Below are positions 6,808-7,575 of a stretch of 7,575 bases of DNA, piece by piece. The notes under the pieces were generated by a model. The model had not been told where the DNA came from, searched no databases, and saw only the letters and a list, made by a program, of their open reading frames with translations. The stretch is from Acidobacteriota bacterium. Lineage in GTDB: Bacteria > Acidobacteriota > Terriglobia > Terriglobales > Acidobacteriaceae. The DNA lies in NCBI GenBank assembly GCA_021778815.1, contig JAJYBW010000165.1, positions 1 through 7,575 on the forward strand, given 5' to 3'. The translations under genes and the position numbers were made by a program. The first letter of the stretch is position 1. The number at the start of each line of letters is the position of its first letter.

Positions 6808-6965
6808 GGATCTCTCCGAACGTACCCTTCAAGCTGCATAACACTTTCAAGTCGGTCACCGCCGCGGAAGGCGAGAACATGACCGATGTGCTGCTGGAAT
6901 TCATAGAGGATTATGTCCGCCGGCACTCGTACGCAGCGAGGAAACCGAACAGGCGGCGTCCATGA
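6807..6965 (+). pseudogene. 5'-truncated ribbon-helix-helix DNA-binding protein
   Basis: A frame without a plausible start codon gives a ribbon-helix-helix pattern: a strand NVPFKL, helix HNTFKSVTAAEG, turn N, then helix MTDVLLEFIEDYVRRH and a basic tail (KPNRRRP). This matches the CopG/ParG/Arc-type fold found in small repressors, antitoxins and partition proteins. The similarity starts immediately after the stop of the upstream gene, with no in-frame ATG, GTG or TTG near, so the N-terminal residues are missing. ATG 6879 would give only 28 residues lacking the DNA-binding strand. The stop overlaps the resolvase start as ATGA (6962-6965), the layout expected for a small regulator plus recombinase operon. 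The frame stays open far upstream only because it is a shadow of the neighbouring genes. Confidence 0.6.
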
Positions 6966-7182
6966 AACTTGCCGCCCTGTATCTGCGAGTTTCGGCCGTC
7001 GATCAACACCCGGAAACGCAGCTGCTCGACCTTCGCAAGATGGCCGCGCAGTCTACGGACCAATCTCCGGAGTCAAAAGCCAAACGACTTGGCCTGGATC
7101 AAATGATGGCTGACGCACGCGGCGGTTGCTTCGATGTGGTCATGGCCGGGGCCTCGGACCGCCTAGATCGGTGAAACACTCG
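6962..7182 (+). pseudogene. Serine recombinase (resolvase) remnant with several frameshifts
   Basis: The start MKLAALYLRVS is the catalytic start of the serine resolvase/invertase family, with Ser in YLRVS as the nucleophile, followed by DQHPETQLLDLRKMAA. After codon 7049-7051 a stretch of roughly nine residues is missing, and the Y-G-P-ISGVK segment continues in the next frame (7054-7077). An extra A at 7078 restores the first frame for AKRLGLDQMMADA and FDVVMAGASDRL. One lost base near 7167 then puts the expected RSVKH motif (7168-7179) in another frame, just past the TGA at 7172-7174. A possible further relic, SREQM (7183-7197), would fit the later SFREQI part of the family after a deletion. 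The rest of the catalytic core and the C-terminal DNA-binding part are absent. A 70-residue open frame survives but cannot be an active recombinase. Confidence 0.8.
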
Positions 7183-7189
7183 TCCCGCG

Positions 7190-7210
7190 AACAGATGAAA
7201 CTGTTTTTTT
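7190..7210 (+). terminator. Weak intrinsic terminator between convergent transcripts
   Basis: AACAG (7190-7194) pairs with CTGTT (7201-7205) around a 6-nt loop, and the T-run extends to 7210. The stem is short and AT-rich. It is oriented for + strand transcription and lies 10 bp from the 3' end of the opposing tmRNA gene. On the minus strand no T-run follows the hairpin. Confidence 0.4.
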
Positions 7211-7220
7211 ATAGTTAGAT

Positions 7221-7572
7221 TGGTGGAGGCGGCGGGAGTCGAACCCGCGTCCGAAATCCAAGTCAGCAAAGAGACTCCATGCGTAGTCGCGTTCCGATTG
7301 GTCTCGTGCGATGCGCTCAGAACGGACAAGATACGCATCCCACCAGCCTGTAGATCTCGTCCGACCAACCCAGACATTGCGGGTCAGACCAGCCTGCTTT
7401 GCGACGTCCTTCCCCACCTCACAGGCAAATTTGAGGAGGACGGCTACTTATTTAATTAAGCAGCAAGTGCTAGTTGATTGTTAGCAATTGTGTTTTTGTA
7501 AGCGATTACGGGTGCCCACCCCCCGGCATGCCTCTCTACCGCAAACGATCCCGTCGAAACCGTGACGCCCCC
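7221..7572 (-). ncRNA. ssrA: Transfer-messenger RNA (tmRNA)
   Basis: This is the trans-translation RNA that rescues stalled ribosomes and tags nascent peptides for proteolysis. On the minus strand the 5' end GGGGGC pairs with GCCTCC before A-CCA at the 3' end; CCA is encoded at 7221-7223. The third pair is G-U, the alanine identity element recognised by alanyl-tRNA synthetase. The conserved GGTTTCGACGGG follows the 5' end, and the T-arm GCGGGTTCGACTCCCGC precedes the 3' acceptor strand. Near the 5' side GCCGGGGGGTGGGCACC should belong to pseudoknot 1. The length of 352 nt is normal for a one-piece tmRNA. The 5' boundary (7572 or 7573) is inferred from the acceptor pairing. The promoter lies outside the window. 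The SmpB gene is not in view. Confidence 0.95.
7456..7485 (-). CDS. tmRNA tag-peptide reading frame, ANNQLALAA
   Basis: On the minus strand the frame GCT AAC AAT CAA CTA GCA CTT GCT GCT TAA encodes ANNQLALAA. The resume codon is placed at GCT (7483-7485) by comparison with the E. coli tag ANDENYALAA, whose ALAA end (needed for ClpXP recognition) is kept. The upstream in-frame codons (K-N-T-I) are probably not translated. Confidence 0.85.
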   Translation of the reverse strand, partial: ANNQLALAA

Positions 7573-7575
7573 ATT

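Noticed and set aside
7220..7459. A + strand frame giving a protein that begins MVEAAGVEPASE
   Set aside because: It is antisense to the tmRNA 3' half; this GVEPASE-type start is a well known false protein call over tRNA-like T-arm sequences.
1..7575. CRISPR arrays, insertion-sequence ends, tRNA genes other than the tmRNA
   Set aside because: No regularly spaced repeats, no paired terminal inverted repeats around a transposase, and no further tRNA-like T-arm were seen on either strand.

Overview
The window looks like chromosomal DNA from an Acidobacteriota (Terriglobia/Solibacteres-like) soil bacterium. This is inferred from gene style (a zf-HC2-type tail followed by a lipoprotein TPR-CHAT protease), moderately high GC and the form of the tmRNA; no search could be run. 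Everything recognised reads on the + strand except the tmRNA gene at the right edge.

Left block (2-3660): the 3' end of a gene resembling the exported C-terminal domain of an anti-sigma-type (zf-HC2) protein, then a 280-residue protein of unknown function, then a large TPR-CHAT protein with a lipoprotein signal and an intact His/Cys dyad. Spacing is tight (24 nt, then an overlap), so they probably form one operon. The CHAT gene has no ATG, GTG or TTG at a sensible place, so its start is probably non-canonical.

Middle block (about 3661-6807): a 379-bp non-coding leader with a possible promoter and a perfect GC hairpin, then a 710-residue protein with a tandemly duplicated cysteine-containing beta-type domain and no signal peptide, a DUF1360-like small membrane protein, and an 81-residue protein starting with MSCCG. 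The last two overlap by 34 nt. The three genes look like a co-transcribed, uncharacterised unit and are the best candidate in the window for an undescribed system.

Right block (6807-7575): a mobile-element scar. A 5'-truncated ribbon-helix-helix DNA-binding gene overlaps (ATGA) a serine-recombinase pseudogene that carries several frameshifts and deletions. It ends against the 3' end of ssrA (tmRNA, minus strand, 7221-7572, essentially complete), a classic integration hotspot. The tmRNA encodes the tag ANNQLALAA and has a G3-U70 alanine identity pair.
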